A DNA stretch of 64,000 bases. Origin: Bolinopsis microptera (lineage: Eukaryota; Ctenophora; Tentaculata; Lobata; Bolinopsidae). This document shows positions 42,657 through 54,934 of the stretch, piece by piece; positions within the stretch are counted from its first letter, which is position 1, and the number at the start of each line of letters is the position of its first letter. The stretch is from positions 11,136,902 through 11,200,901 of the forward strand of contig NC_087076.1 of the NCBI RefSeq assembly GCF_026151205.1, in the 5' to 3' direction. Under the pieces are notes generated by a model. The model made no database searches. It was not told the DNA's origin and saw only the letters and a list, made by a program, of their open reading frames with translations. The position numbers and the translations under genes are program-made.

Positions 42657-45423
42657 CTAAAAATATTTGTAATCAAAGTCCCATCTCTGGGATTTATCAT
42701 CCGGCCTACACTCTGCTGTTGTTACCAACTGTTTTTGTTCATCTCCTGTGACACACTTCCCATTGTTCTGCCTGATTTGTTTGGTATCAGCATTATACTG
42801 AAATCCCTGAGCTCCGCCCTGATTGTGGCAGGTGTGAAATTGCAGCCCTTCTGCATAACCACTGTCGCAGCAAAAGTTGAGCCCCATCATTTTCTCGTCT
42901 TTTGTGAACATCATGAAGCGGTTAGAGTTGGAGTCCCTACCCTGACCTGTCGTGACATGGCCCCAGATGTAGGACCCCTCCCCCTCGGAGGTCACCTCCC
43001 CGTGTATCCATACACCTGTTATTCTCATTTCTAAACTGACCCGCTCCGATCAAATCTCTTTGCAGTGGAAGCTCCGGGTAAATGGTCTTAATGAACCAAG
43101 CATAGCTCTTACACTTTAACCTTTCTCTTATAGCAAGTCTCTCTGAAATATCTCCCACGTCTATGTCCTTGAAGTGTGGTCTTATCTTGAAAAAGAAGTC
43201 CAGCTCCTCATCAAACCAAACTCTAGCTACTCTGATATAGTTTCTAGTGACCACCTCTCCGGTGTTGCCCATGAAGTCGTACGGGTGGGAGGGTCGGAAG
43301 ATATGACCCACTTTTGAGCAAGGTACCATTATCATTGAGCCACCACACATCCAGATCTTAAAGGAAAGCTCCATGTTTTCACCGCCCCAAACACCCAGAC
43401 CCTCGTCGTATTCGCCCAGTTCTTTGAAATATTGCCTGCGAAAAATGTTTGTCAGCTAGTAGAACTACGAAAAGTAAGAAACGTTGGAAATTGAGCAAGC
43501 ATCATAACGGTTTTTGAATAAGGATTTCAATACATTTAGCAGTACTTTATGCTTTAGATAGTTTGCTTGCTCAAGAAACCCCAGTCATCCTGATTGTAAA
43601 CCTTCTATGAGGGTTATTCTACATTTACACATCATGATCATGAATTATCAGGAAACTCGGTGTAATATTTACACAATATTACCGGACCTACATGTTGCCG
43701 TTGGTATGTCCGTGTCGCAAGAACACACATTAAACACGCTCTTACAATAACTAACCTGTCCATAGCAAAGAGTCCCCCGGCCATGCTGGCAGTCTTCAAG
43801 TTCCCCGTAATAGGATACGGATCTCTTTCTGTCTCCTCATCTCCTCCCTCTTTGGGATAGCAGCCCACAACATGTTCATCAGCCAGTTAACCCCTCCTAT
43901 CACATACACTGTCTCCGCTCCAGCGTACTTTAACGTCTCCCAGTTGATATCATCCAGACTAGGAACTGTGACTGTGGTTCTATCCTTGGCAATAGGTTCC
44001 AGGAGGGGTTCCAGCCACCCGGGTGTCGGCTCACAGTGAGCGTCTAGAAAGAGGATGACTTCTCCTCTAGCTGCTCTGGACGCGTACAGTCTGGCTTTGA
44101 CGAGACCACCTCGTTCTACTGCTCTTACAAGTCGGATTTTGGGGTAGTTTGCAATGTGTCTATCTAAAGGAATCTTAAGTTCGTCTATTGTACTGCAGTC
44201 ATCATAGAGCAGGATCTCGTGAACCAACCTGGGGTCTGACCTGAAATAAGTTCAGTTTACCTGAAAGATTGAGTAGATTGGTAGGAATATAAGGCAACCG
44301 ATCAATCAATTCTATTAATATTGCAACGAGGGTGATAAAAACCAAAACTCACTCCTTAAGCACAGTGTAAGCAGTCCTGAGCAAGACACTGAGAGCCTCG
44401 TTGTAGAACACCAGAATGATGCTAGCAGCAGGGAGAGTGTGCTGGTAGGTTCTCTCCCCACAGGTAGCGTGCCTCAGATCTTCTGTGTCGCGGTTTAGTG
44501 GTGTTCTGTCGCTCAAGTACTTGTTCATCTTCCATTCGCTCTTTATTGAATCCTGTTATAGGGATCAGTGTAAGGTTGGAGAAAGGTACTTCAAACTGGT
44601 ACTTTTAGTTGTGATTAATTTCATAATCAGATGATATGGTTGGGGGTGGGGCGTCAACCTCATAAATATACATAAATACCTATACCTATTTAAAATCGGA
44701 GGGATCAAAAGGTATTTATGAGGTTGATGCACCCCAATGGTTTACTAATCATGAAATTTAACAGTTTTTAATATTCTAAAGGACGTATTGTATTGTGTCT
44801 CCAAGGTTGGCAGATAAACTTCATATTGTGAATTATTTGAGCACGTGATACTGACTAGATACTAGATACTAGATACTAGATACTAGATACTAGATACTAG
44901 ATACTAGAATCTAGATACTAGATACTAGATACTAGATACTAGAATCTAGATACTAGATACTAGATACTAGATACTAGATACTAACCTCAAGCTTTTTATC
45001 CCACGGTTGATTCATATCCACAAAGTCCAAGTAAACTGGTGGTAAGTTGGTTTTGCCTGTAAACGCATGTACTAACTGAGGCTCCACTGCAACAGCCACT
45101 TCTTGTAGTTCCTCCGTTTTGCGGGGCTGTAAGTCAGCTAGATTTTTTAGATTTTCGTTTACTCCTTTGTTCTTCCGAGGATTAAACACGACCTCATCAC
45201 CTTCTGTGTTAGCATCGGCACTGATTTTATCACGAGTAGGATCTTCATAATCTATATCAAGTTTTATAACACTTTTTCCAAGTAAATGAACGACTAAAAT
45301 TATAAAAAACAATAGCAGGCCCCATCGGACTATGAATCGTTTTCTGAGAACGTCCCTTCTACACGTTTGGATTAAGTTCTGACAGATTTGACCGGAGTCA
45401 TTAGAATTCCCTGGAGTTTTCAT
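42657..45423 (-). CDS. GALNT: Polypeptide N-acetylgalactosaminyltransferase, four exons, two frame breaks
   Basis: GALNTs start mucin-type O-glycosylation in the Golgi, moving GalNAc from UDP-GalNAc to Ser/Thr. Exons, - strand order: 45423..44986, 44552..44353, 44240..43756, 43435..42657; boundary phases agree (~630 residues). Exon 1 gives a short cytosolic tail, a membrane anchor (~33-50) and a stem. The GT-A domain has SIILVFYNEALSVLLRT, LVHEILLYDDCSTIDEL, metal-binding DAHCE (~279) and GGVNWLMNMLW. It ends in the VWGGENMELSFKIWMCGGS and CSKVGHIFR motifs. A ricin B-type lectin domain ends the protein (NRCMDTRGGDLRGGG, SQRWDFDY). Two one-base shifts interrupt it: near 43820 (between RRQKE and RDPYPITGN, one base missing) and near 42945 (after GPCHDRSG, one base extra). 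All else is conserved, so sequence error is as likely as recent inactivation. The subtype cannot be told. Confidence 0.85.
44642..44736. mobile_element. 95-bp palindromic MITE
   Basis: The ends GGGGCGTCAACCTCATAAATA and TATTTATGAGGTTGATGCACC are inverted copies. ATGGTT flanks both sides (44636-44641 and 44737-44742). It lies in GALNT intron 1. Confidence 0.75.
44853..44980. repeat. 7-bp microsatellite (ACTAGAT)n
   Basis: About 18 units of ACTAGAT, broken by AGAATCTAGAT variants, begin six bases from the GALNT exon 1 donor on the intron side. Confidence 0.95.
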
Positions 45424-47886
45424 CGATTTGGTAAATTGATTAGGGAGATCTGATTAGATTACAGTAGGTCTGATGTTTAAGGTTTGAGGAACAAACAATC
45501 CACTTCTGCAGCGACAAAGCTTAGTTACGGGTCAAAGGAGACATGGAAGGAAGTTGTAGCAGCAGGAACGTTATTTCTTGGATATCCGACCTTGCACTCC
45601 CGCCTAAAAGTAAGAACATAGAGTGAAATTATAGATCTGGAATATTACAGCATTATGCACAGTTATGGTATGATTGAAATTATTTATAGTATAACCGACT
45701 TGACAAGCTCTGATATAATATGGCACAAATAGAATTGTTAGGATGACGTCACGTCAGGTATTGCGATTTGTGACTAGTAAAAAGTTGTAGATTAATACCC
45801 ATTATATAGTAGTAATACTAAAAGTAAGGGTTACCAGTCCACAGTGGGTATAATACCCAGAAGCTAGTGCTACAGCCAAACCACGAACAATCAAACACAA
45901 TACGATAGCGAACGATAGATTTAATTAGAATATACAAGATGATGCTGTACATTATGGAGGTAAAGTGAGGAGCTACAACTACATTCACCACGTTTTCATG
46001 AGGAGGATTTAACACGTAGCAACCTCCAATTGCCAACAAGCACACTCGACTATTACGTACAAGTAATATGCAAATAGATGATATTTCGTTATTTGGAGTA
46101 CAGATGTAATGGCATAAATTATAGTGGTTCAAAACTTCTGATTGTGGCATAAAAGTGACATCTTTGCGGAGGTCAAGTAGTAGCACCTCATTAGGGCTGT
46201 AAGTACAAGTAAATATTATGTAGACAAAAATATCACTTTTTATATAAGTCCTCGCGTGCGGCCATTCTGTGTGGTATGAGGTTCGAAACTGGGCTGTTTG
46301 GCAGCAACCCAATAAATATAATCTGTTTACAGACCAGTCATACTCATACACGCCACCGATTACAAAAAACAGGTCGACTTCTATTTATCTGAACGTTCTC
46401 AGTTGTGTAAAATTCGTGAATTGTCTGGTTTGGAGCTCTGGTTTGGAGCTACTCAAATTTCCTACGGTACTAGTACACGCTAGATTGTAGAATGTTAATT
46501 ACTTTATGGCGTATGTATTGGTTACGTTGACGGGTTCTTATTGGTCTGGCAGCCCATTGTTATACTAGATAAAATGTGTTAACTGAGTTAGCTAGTGTTT
46601 TTCGTTATCTTCACCACTGTCTCATACCTAAACTTAGATTGCTGAACTGTTATCATATCTGAGACAAGAGAGACGCCATCTTTGGACGCGAGGAGAGTTA
46701 GGACTCCTCGCACTACATTATATAACTATAAGCTTACTTAATCTTTCCTTCAAGTGTATGCTTCTTCAATCTGGCCACTAATGCATTTTTAGTAGCACCT
46801 GTCAAGTATCATGGCAATCTGACATTGCTGAAGAATGTGGTGGGAAATATGCACCCTGTTCAGCAACTACATACTTCCCAGCAAGCCACCCTACAGGTAA
46901 ACTCTTATATACACAAGCCGCTGACACGGAAATACACACAATACAATTCATATGCACCCGGCAAGGCAATAAACACTGCCTATTAGCTATTAGCTAGTTG
47001 CCATCTACCTACGGCCCCCTAGCCGGCTGCCTTAAGTAGCTGCCCCCTTTCTCACAGCTACATCTTAGCTACCGCGTTACACTTTAGCTATCACGTTACA
47101 CTTTAGCTACCGCGTTACACTTTAGCTATCACGTTACATGACGGTTACACAGCTGCATGTGATACTGTTATACATTGCTGTACAAGGAAATATAGCATGA
47201 CGCCAGATAAGGAATAAAGAGCTCAATGTATTCTACATGTTGCTACACAATATTATGCTACAGCTGTTACAGTGTACTGTCGCGCTGTACTGCAATCCAA
47301 ACCTTGACTCTAGTGCCATACTCTTCCTTTTTTGTTGCTTACTTTGCTACTTCTCGTCAGAACGCACGGTTGTTGATAGTTGAAGTAGTTTCTAACGAGA
47401 GAAAACGTTTACAAATTTAAACGAAATATTGCAACTATTTGCCACGCTTTGATAGTTTGATTGTCAAGTCCATCATAAAAATCACGTACAGTAGGCAAAT
47501 AACGATTTTGTACGATACGAGTTCTCAACACAACAAACGATCGCAAATCTAACTATATATAGAATATGTACCATGTAGGAGGAGGATTTATTGGGTATCG
47601 GATGTTGCTATTGTACAGCAAGTCCTCGTAACCGCTCGATGTAAACCAATAACCCGCTAGCCTGTATAATGTATAACTGGCTGCAGTCTGCACAGTGCCT
47701 ACCAAAAAGAGCACAGTTAAACCTTATAATATTAGCACTGAGAGCACGACAAGCAAATGCAAGCAATCTCGTACTGAATACAATCCTTGCACAATGCGAG
47801 TATGCGGCTTGCACGTGATACTATCGTCATGGTTGAGAAATACATTGTAATGAGATATTCATGAGAAGAAATGAAGAGTACGGTGA
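45424..47886. other. Region between divergent GALNT and CBX genes
   Basis: On the - strand TTCTTACTTTTAG ends near 45605 and may mark a 5'UTR exon of GALNT. A 177-codon - strand frame (46351-45818) has no family resemblance and is probably chance. A ~19-bp minisatellite (GTTACACTTTAGCTAYCRC) occupies 47060-47140. Confidence 0.45.
47060..47140 (+). repeat. ~19-bp minisatellite, four units
   Basis: Tandem CGTTACACTTTAGCTAYC units alternate between ACCG and ATCA junctions. Confidence 0.8.
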
Positions 47887-50800
47887 GGTGACAATGGGGA
47901 TGAGGTTGGAGTCAGTGATGGTGGAGGAGACTTGAGGGTGGTGGGGAACAGTGACCCTACTGTTTACACAGTGGAAAAGATACTGAAGAAGAGGAAACGA
48001 CAAGGGTTTACGGAGTACCTTGTTAAGTGGAAGAACTACTCTACCAAGTAAGACTTTACTTTTTGTGACTATTAAATCTAGACTAAACAAAAAGTCCTTG
48101 ATATAAACTGCTAGTACAAACATCTTATCTTTTCTAGCTGCAAATTAAGCTGAGAAAACATTGCGTGTTGATAGACTGAATTACACAATGTACAGAGGTG
48201 TAAAACATATCAACAGTTTAACATACCATCAGCATTCAGCACCCTATCTAACAACTCCCTGCTGATCGAGATTAAAGAAACGCTCCAAAAACCAAACCTG
48301 AATCTAAAAATACACACATAATTTATACCATTTAATCAACATGTAAGTAATAGTAGAAGTACATGTAAGTGAATGGGGAGTAAAGAGCGAGTACAATGAG
48401 CAGACTCAGTGGCATAATTATAATAATATTATGTACACATTGTTACAGGTGGAATACGTGGGAGCCGGACGAGAATATTCTAGACAAACAGCTGATAATG
48501 GCGTTCGAGGGACACAGCGATCTCTCAGACTTGAAACAACTGAGACAACGTCCGAGATACACCTCGGATACAGAGTACGCTGACCTCAAGGACACTGATT
48601 ACTCGGTAAGAAATATGAGGATACGTTGAGCGCCATCAAAAATCTAATAAGTGATAATAAAATTTGTGCCTCATAGCTTTCAGGGGATGATTGCTCCCTG
48701 TTAAAATAACCTTTATGAAACTGTCGGTTTCGCTTCTTCCCATTTTGTTATTCTGATTGTGCGGAAGTTAAGTGCAAAGTTAAGTACGATTGATATCACA
48801 ATACACGCATCCAATTATATGATAGTAACTACTAGCTATCACTGCACAATTAGCTATTGCCTATAAACAAACCGAAGGTTTAAGTGTTAAGATTAACTCT
48901 GTAAGGCCTGGTGTTGTAAAGGACACAAGTATGATCCAAACTGAGCAACCAACCGAGTTCACTTTACAGTAACAGACCACAGTAGCTTTTCACCTTTCAC
49001 GTTATTTATTTAAAAATAAGCTTTACGGCGATAACATTACTATTCATCGCTTTTCCACGGAGAAGTTTGGCTTCACCTCAAACAAGCAGAATTCGTAGAT
49101 GCTCATTTCTGTGAAAGGTATGCCTATCTTCTGCATCTGTAGCGAGAGAGACTCTCTACACTGTAAGAAAGGGGGCTTACTGTTATACTGTATATTGTAT
49201 AACTAAGTAACTGCATCACCAGTCACCACTTACAAATTATATATCTGACACTGACAGTTCTGTAAGAAGATTGTAAAGACGTGAAACGACAACTTTTTCT
49301 TCGTCGTTTTATTGACTTGAAGTATAAATTATCTCCGCTCTAGTAAAACTATAGCGTGCTAAATCACTCACAAAATCACTCATTAAATTACTCACTAAAT
49401 CACTCACTAAATCACTCACTAAATCACTCGAACTTCGAGATTTCTCTACAAAAGGCTCCCTACAGTTGAAACCAACTTGAATCGATGTATTTTTGAACGC
49501 TGATTCCTGCTTAATCAACAAGAACAAACACTCAAACAGTGACATAAACGGTATCAGGTAACCAATCAAGGTGACTGCCCAATAAGAGGTTTGAGCTAGC
49601 CAGACTGTTTTTGAGTTCAGAGCTGGTAGATAGAGATACTGATTTCGTTTTCAAATAATAACGAGTATTGAGTGAGTCAGATAGTTCAAAAACATGCTCC
49701 TTCAAATGTTCAAAACAAAGCGTACAAATATAAAAACGAGAGGCGAGTTTATACACTATAACCTACTAACGCGAGCGTATATATGGTAGAGTAGCTTCGC
49801 AACTCATGATCGCCGATGCTATACATAATATTTCAAATAAATGTACTGGAATTACCCTTTAAGGTGAGACTGAAAACACTCACTTAACACTTAACACTAA
49901 GCATGACAAAAACCGCGAATACTATCAGATTTAATATCATATCAAATTTCTACTCAAAGTAAGAATAAAATTTCCTTCAGCCGGCAAGTATCAGACGCAA
50001 TCAAGTAAGAGCAGCTAGGCTGTGCTCAGTACCGACTGGCTATTGGAAAGAAACGAGAGTTGAGGACACCAGCAAATTAACACCCGAAAGCGAACCAGTT
50101 TACAGACCAAAACGGAAGGTAATACTTGTGGAGTATTAATCGGCAGTGAGATTTCTTGAAAACCACTTCAAATCAGGAAAACTAGTAATTTCTGTGACCG
50201 ATTTGAGAACCCGCAAAAATCGAAACAATGTTAATTGTTAATGCAGGCGAATTCGATATTTGATTTTTAAAAACCAGCATTACTTCAGAAGTACCTTCTC
50301 ATAAAAGTTACCAACAATAACACAGTTACGTCTAGCGTACAGTTTTCAAAGGTTAACGAAACAACGCGAGCATGGACGAGTGTAACTGATTATGTTACAC
50401 TGCTCGCGTAGCTATTTGTGTATAAACGATAAATAAAATATAACGCGGCACGTGACTCACATGACATACACTGCGTGAAAAGCGTGCGCCGCGCGCACGC
50501 TGGTATTATGGGGCCATGTACTTATAGTACAGACAGATCCGTCTGAAAAAATCGATCTGCTGACACACGAAGTTTTCAGAGGATTTTTGACGTTTTTGAG
50601 TTCCATTAGGTGCCCTTTATGGCTGACCAACTTTTCCAAACTTTTCCACGTGTCTTAAGGCCACTTTTTGCCACTTTACCACTTTTTACCACCTTTCTTG
50701 TTTGTCGAATATCTTTAGTTGTGAACATCGTAAAAGGTTGCGAATCAATCGAGTGTGTTCATATTATCAGGAAGAAAAACTTTTGTTGAAACAATTTTTA

Positions 50801-53800
50801 CGTCAGATAATAAGTTAATTGGATAATTATCAATTAACTAATTAGCAAAATTCTAAACATTTTTTATTGGCTAAAAATGATCGGAATAGCTTGAAACACG
50901 GAGAAAAGTAGTTTTTAGAAAAAATTTCGAAAATTCAAAATATTTTTTTCCGCCAAAAGTGATCAAATTGCATGAAAAGCGGAAAAAATGATTTTCAAAA
51001 AAAACTTAGTCAATTTTTCGTTTCAAGAATACTTAAATCACCAATATTTGTAGTTGGAGTTCAGTAAATCTCGGCAGATTTTAGTAATAATCAGGAATTA
51101 CTAACTCTAAGTGGAAAGGTCTGAAACTGAAAAACGTTAAGTTTAACCATACGACCGCGATATAAGAGTTTTACAACTAATTACAATACAGCCTTATCGA
51201 TTTTCACAGAAACTGCACCAATGGCACAGTCAAGATCGAAACGATAGCCTGCTGTACTGTCATTTTATTGATTTCAATGATGAATCAGTGGGGTTAAGAT
51301 AATCACATTTATAATAAATTAAACCTCTCTGTACCGTCAATAATTGTGCTAATCTAAACCGGCTTACCTGTATTACCAGACCTCTTCTTTTCCTCAACAA
51401 TCAAACCGAGTTGTTCATATCGCATTTGGTGGGTGATGTAAGTAGTAATACATATCGAGCTATATTCAATCACAATACGACACAATGCAACACATGTATA
51501 TTATATTATGGCCCTTAATGAGGTATATGAAACGTTCTATACCGTACACTTCTCGTTTCTCCCGTGAGAGGCCCGATATGGAGAGGTTTTACAGTTTATC
51601 ACGAAAACGTCTACTTGGTCTCATGGCTCTTTGACAGCTCAAAGAAGGCAAGAAAAGACCAGAAAGCTTAGAATGTCAACTCGCAAGAGCGGGCTATCGG
51701 ACAACTGAACCCAATTTAGACATTTAACCCTAACTCTAACCCTAACCCTAACCCTAGGCCTAACCCTAACCCTAACCAATTAAGCTGATTGGTTAGTGGG
51801 AACTAGGTTCAATTGGGTTCAGTTGTTAGTCTTCGATCTGTCCCACATTAATCCCGAGCTGATCATCATGGGCCCCGAATATCCTGCGGGAAGAACTTGT
51901 ATTTTTACTTCACGACGTCCGGATTTCAAATCAACATCCTCAATAACATTAACAATCCTTCCTGATCAGGATCTGTCTCTATTAGCAATTTCCAAAATAT
52001 CCTGACTCTCGTGGAACATTTCACTGAATTAATTATTACCGGTTCTTTATTACCCCTTGCCCGACACTGTACTCGTATCTAAATCTTACCCTTTCCCGTA
52101 TGTTACCCTTGTTGATTTTACTTTTAGCCGACCCTGACATATGAGGGTGATTTGAGGTATCCCGCAAATGAAGCGGTATGCAGTACAATACAAAACAGTC
52201 ACAGTAGATGTTGGAAGGTGTATCTACACTTGCTTCCTGGACCTGGCTGTTCCTCAGTTTCCCTGATCTGTTCTTGCCCTTCTTCGAACTGTAAATGAGC
52301 CATGAGACCAAATAGACATTTTCGCGATAAACTGTAAAACCTCTCTATACCGAGTTTCTCACGGTATAAAGCGTTTCATAAACCTCATTCAGAGCCATAT
52401 AATATACACGTACTGTGTCGTATTGTGATTGAATATAGCTCGATATGTATTACTACTTACATCACCCACCAAATGCGATATGAACAACTCGGTTTGATTG
52501 TTGAGGAAAAGAAGAGGTCTGGTAATACAGGTAAGCCGGTTTAGATTAGCACAATTATTGACGGTACAGAGAGGTTTAATTTATTATAAATGTGATTATC
52601 TTAACCCCACTGATTCATCATTGAAATCAATAAAATGACAGTACAGCAGGCTATCGTTTCGATCTTGACTGTGCCATTGGTGCAGTTTCTGTGAAAATCG
52701 ATAAGGCTGTATTGTAATTAGTTGTGAAACTCTTATATCGCGATCGTATGGTTAAACTTAACGTTTTTCAGTTTCAGACCTTTCCACTTAGAGTTAGTAA
52801 TTCCTGATTATTACTAAAATCTGCCGAGATTTACTGAACTCCAACTACAAATATTGGTGATTTAAGTATTCTTGAAACGAAAAATTGACTAAGTTTTTTT
52901 TTGAAAATCATTTTCTCCGCTTTTCATGCAATTTGATCACTTTTGGCGGAAAAAAATATTTTGAATTTTCGAAATTTTTTCTAAAAACTACTTTTCTCCG
53001 TGTTTCAAGCTATTCCGATCATTTTTAGCCAATAAAAAATGTTTAGAATTTTGCTAATTAGTTAATTGATAATTATCCAATTAACTTATTATCTGACGTA
53101 AAAATTGTTTCAACAAAAGTTTTTCTTCCTGATAATATGAACACACTCGATTGATTCGCAACCTTTTACGATGTTCACAACTAAAGATATTCGACAAACA
53201 AGAAAGGTGGTAAAAAGTGGTAAAGTGGCAAAAAGTGGCCTTAAGACACGTGGAAAAGTTTGGAAAAGTTGGTCAGCCATAAAGGGCACCTAATGGGACT
53301 CAGAAACGTCAAAAATCCTCTGAAAACTTCGTGTGTCAGCAGATCGATTTTTTCAAACGGATCTGTCTGTACTATTAAGGCGTCCGGCAAATAGGGAGGC
53401 CCGAGGGGGGGGGGGGAGTGGTTTTGGAATTTCGGACAAATTCGGACAGGGGGAGGGGGATGGTTTCTGAAAATCCGGACATCCGGAAATTTTGGCAGAA
53501 TTAACTGTTAACGAAAAAGTCCCATTTATTTCAACTCTTTGACACTAATTACTTTGTAACTTTAAATCCCTGTATTTTGAACGAAAAGTCGATTCCCAGA
53601 TCAGCAGCTTATGAGTAGAGCCGAGTTTTATTCGTACTATTAAAAGTAGCTGGAAATCCGAACGTCTGGGGGAGGGGGGTGGTTTTGAAAATTTGGACAC
53701 ACCCGGACAGGGGTGAGGGGGAGGTCTGAAAATCTGCGATTTTGGCGGACGTACTAAGTAGATGGCCCCTATATCATCTCCATGATTTGTAATTATTCTT

Positions 53801-54883
53801 ATTCTTTGTTCTGTTTAGATCAATCTGGGCCTGTGCGATTGCATTTCACCAAACCAGAAATCATTTTTGAATTGCATCAGACCCATCCGTTGCAGGAAGA
53901 TGTTTCTGAAGGGACATAAATACCTAAGAAAATGTCATTATGCATTGAAAATTGAATCAAATGTTAGCTAAATTAGAATTCGAACAACGTGTAACTGTAT
54001 TTAAGACAGGGTCAATGGACGGTGAGCAACTTCAAATGTTACAGATCTAAAAATGGAAAAACATTAATAGTGAATAAACATCCATGGCGTAGAACTTGGT
54101 CACTGGAACTAGGAACGCAAGTAACAAAATCGAATTCGAAATTACTGTGTAGTGTGTCAGTGAACTGCCAAATTGTGGAATACAATTATGTGTAGTACAA
54201 TTATAACAACTCCTCTTTTTATTTATTCCTAATCAATTTCACCATTCAGAGAACATCCGACAGTTCAACGTCTAAGTCAGAAGCTAGTGACTGCAATCCT
54301 TTGGTCGCTAATTATTTTACAGTCACAAAACCTCTCATTCGACCTCCTTCCTTTGACATCTCTCACAGATCGATATCGGACTACGTTTTCAAAATCGAAG
54401 GTATAGACCAAACCCAAATATTAAAATTTAAGATAATTGAGAAATGATGTTCATGTTCTTACTTCTTAGGGGTTGTTCACATATTACGTAATCACTTTTT
54501 GAACAATTTTTACCCCCCCCCCTCCGTAATCAGTTTTACAGATAGCTATTGTGTCAAAATTATGAAACCCCCCCTCAGCTGATTACGTAATATGTGAACG
54601 ACCCCTTACATAACTTACAACACATGTATCGACACTAACTCTAAGTAACTATTTGAGAGTACGCCTTACTCAGGAATGTTAGCCCAGTGGCAGTTTCAAG
54701 TTAATGCTATTAACATTTAGCAATCTTAAAAATATAATCCTGCCAGATAAGTGGAAGGAGAAGCGAGTACAAAAAACTAAAGTCAAGGTGCAAGGAAAGA
54801 CAATTACCATACAGGAATCTAAATCTCCCGCTAACTTTTTCTGGTTTACTGGAAGACAATCGAGGACAAAATACACGATTTAA
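47887..54883 (+). CDS. CBX: Polycomb-type chromobox protein (CBX), 5' end unresolved
   Basis: Polycomb CBX proteins read H3K27me3 through a chromodomain and bind RING1 through a C-terminal Pc box in PRC1. Exons: ~47887..48047, 48449..48605, 49981..50118, 54250..54400 and 54747..54883, all in phase. The chromodomain spans the first two: VYTVEKILKKRKRQGFTEYL, VKWKNYSTKWNTWEPDENIL, LDKQLIMAFE. The I-L-D-x-x-L-I/V-M-A-Y/F ending marks Pc rather than HP1. Two cage aromatics are Y (VYTVEK) and W (VKW); the third is Y (KNY) where Drosophila Pc has W. Middle exons are Ser/Thr- and basic-rich (EPVYRPKRK). The last exon has a Pc-box-like VKVQGKTITIQESKSPANFF. No ATG lies in frame between the TGA at 47884 and the chromodomain, so the start is in an unseen upstream exon. 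Intron 3 (4.1 kb) holds a large palindrome. Confidence 0.88.
49320..49520. repeat. 12-bp AATCACTCACTA array and dispersed repeat copy
   Basis: Tandem TCACTCACTAAA units lie at about 49366-49430. The adjoining CTACAGTTGAAACCAACTTGA...TATTTTTGAACGCTGATTCC matches, in inverse orientation, 62265-62360, and its outer edge matches 18260-18300. It lies in CBX intron 2. Confidence 0.75.
51725..51777 (-). repeat. Telomere-like (CCCTAA)n in the palindrome spacer
   Basis: About eight CCCTAA units with few errors. They are flanked by a small inverted repeat: GACAACTGAACCCAATTTAG on the left and GGTTCAATTGGGTTCAGTTG on the right. Confidence 0.92.
53384..53751. mobile_element. MITE inserted in the right arm of the palindrome
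   Basis: The ends GGCGTCCGGCAAAT and ATTTTGGCGGAC are inverted copies. Inner GGACAGGGGGAGGGGGATGG-like tracts occur twice. It interrupts the right arm between GTCTGTACTA and AAGTAGATGGCCCC, which are continuous in the left arm. GTACTA may be the target duplication. Confidence 0.75.
54469..54605. mobile_element. 137-bp MITE with TTA duplication (PIF/Harbinger-like)
   Basis: The ends GGGGTTGTTCACATATTACG and CGTAATATGTGAACGACCCC are ~26-bp inverted repeats continuing to TAATCA/TGATTA. TTA lies on both sides (54466-54468 and 54606-54608). A 3-bp TWA target fits PIF/Harbinger; TA with AGGGG ends would also be possible. It lies in the last CBX intron. Confidence 0.82.
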
Positions 54884-54934
54884 TTGTTAATTGATTACAA
54901 TTACAAATTAATTGTAGATTAATGCAGAGATCGA

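Larger units (their letters stand above)
50505..53773. repeat. Giant near-perfect palindrome in CBX intron 3
   Basis: The left arm (~50505-51662) and right arm (~52262-53383, resuming at ~53752-53773) are reverse complements. By eye the outer ~1 kb differs at only about one base per hundred; the inner ~100 bp is more diverged. Paired landmarks include TACAGACAGATCCGTCTG / CGGATCTGTCTGTA, GCCACTTTTTGCCACTTTACC / GGTAAAGTGGCAAAAAGTGGC, and CGCAACCTTTTACGATGTTC. The ~600-bp spacer holds a CCCTAA array. No transposase or known gene is seen in the arms or spacer. Confidence 0.93.

Noticed and set aside
45818..46351. 177-codon frame on the - strand
   Set aside because: Composition is rich in C, Y, S and I, with no domain, no leader and no splice context. 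Probably a chance frame in AT-rich DNA.
51796..52311. Frames in the palindrome spacer and inner arm as a transposase
   Set aside because: They are under 95 codons, lack catalytic motifs, and partly arise from the inverted arms.
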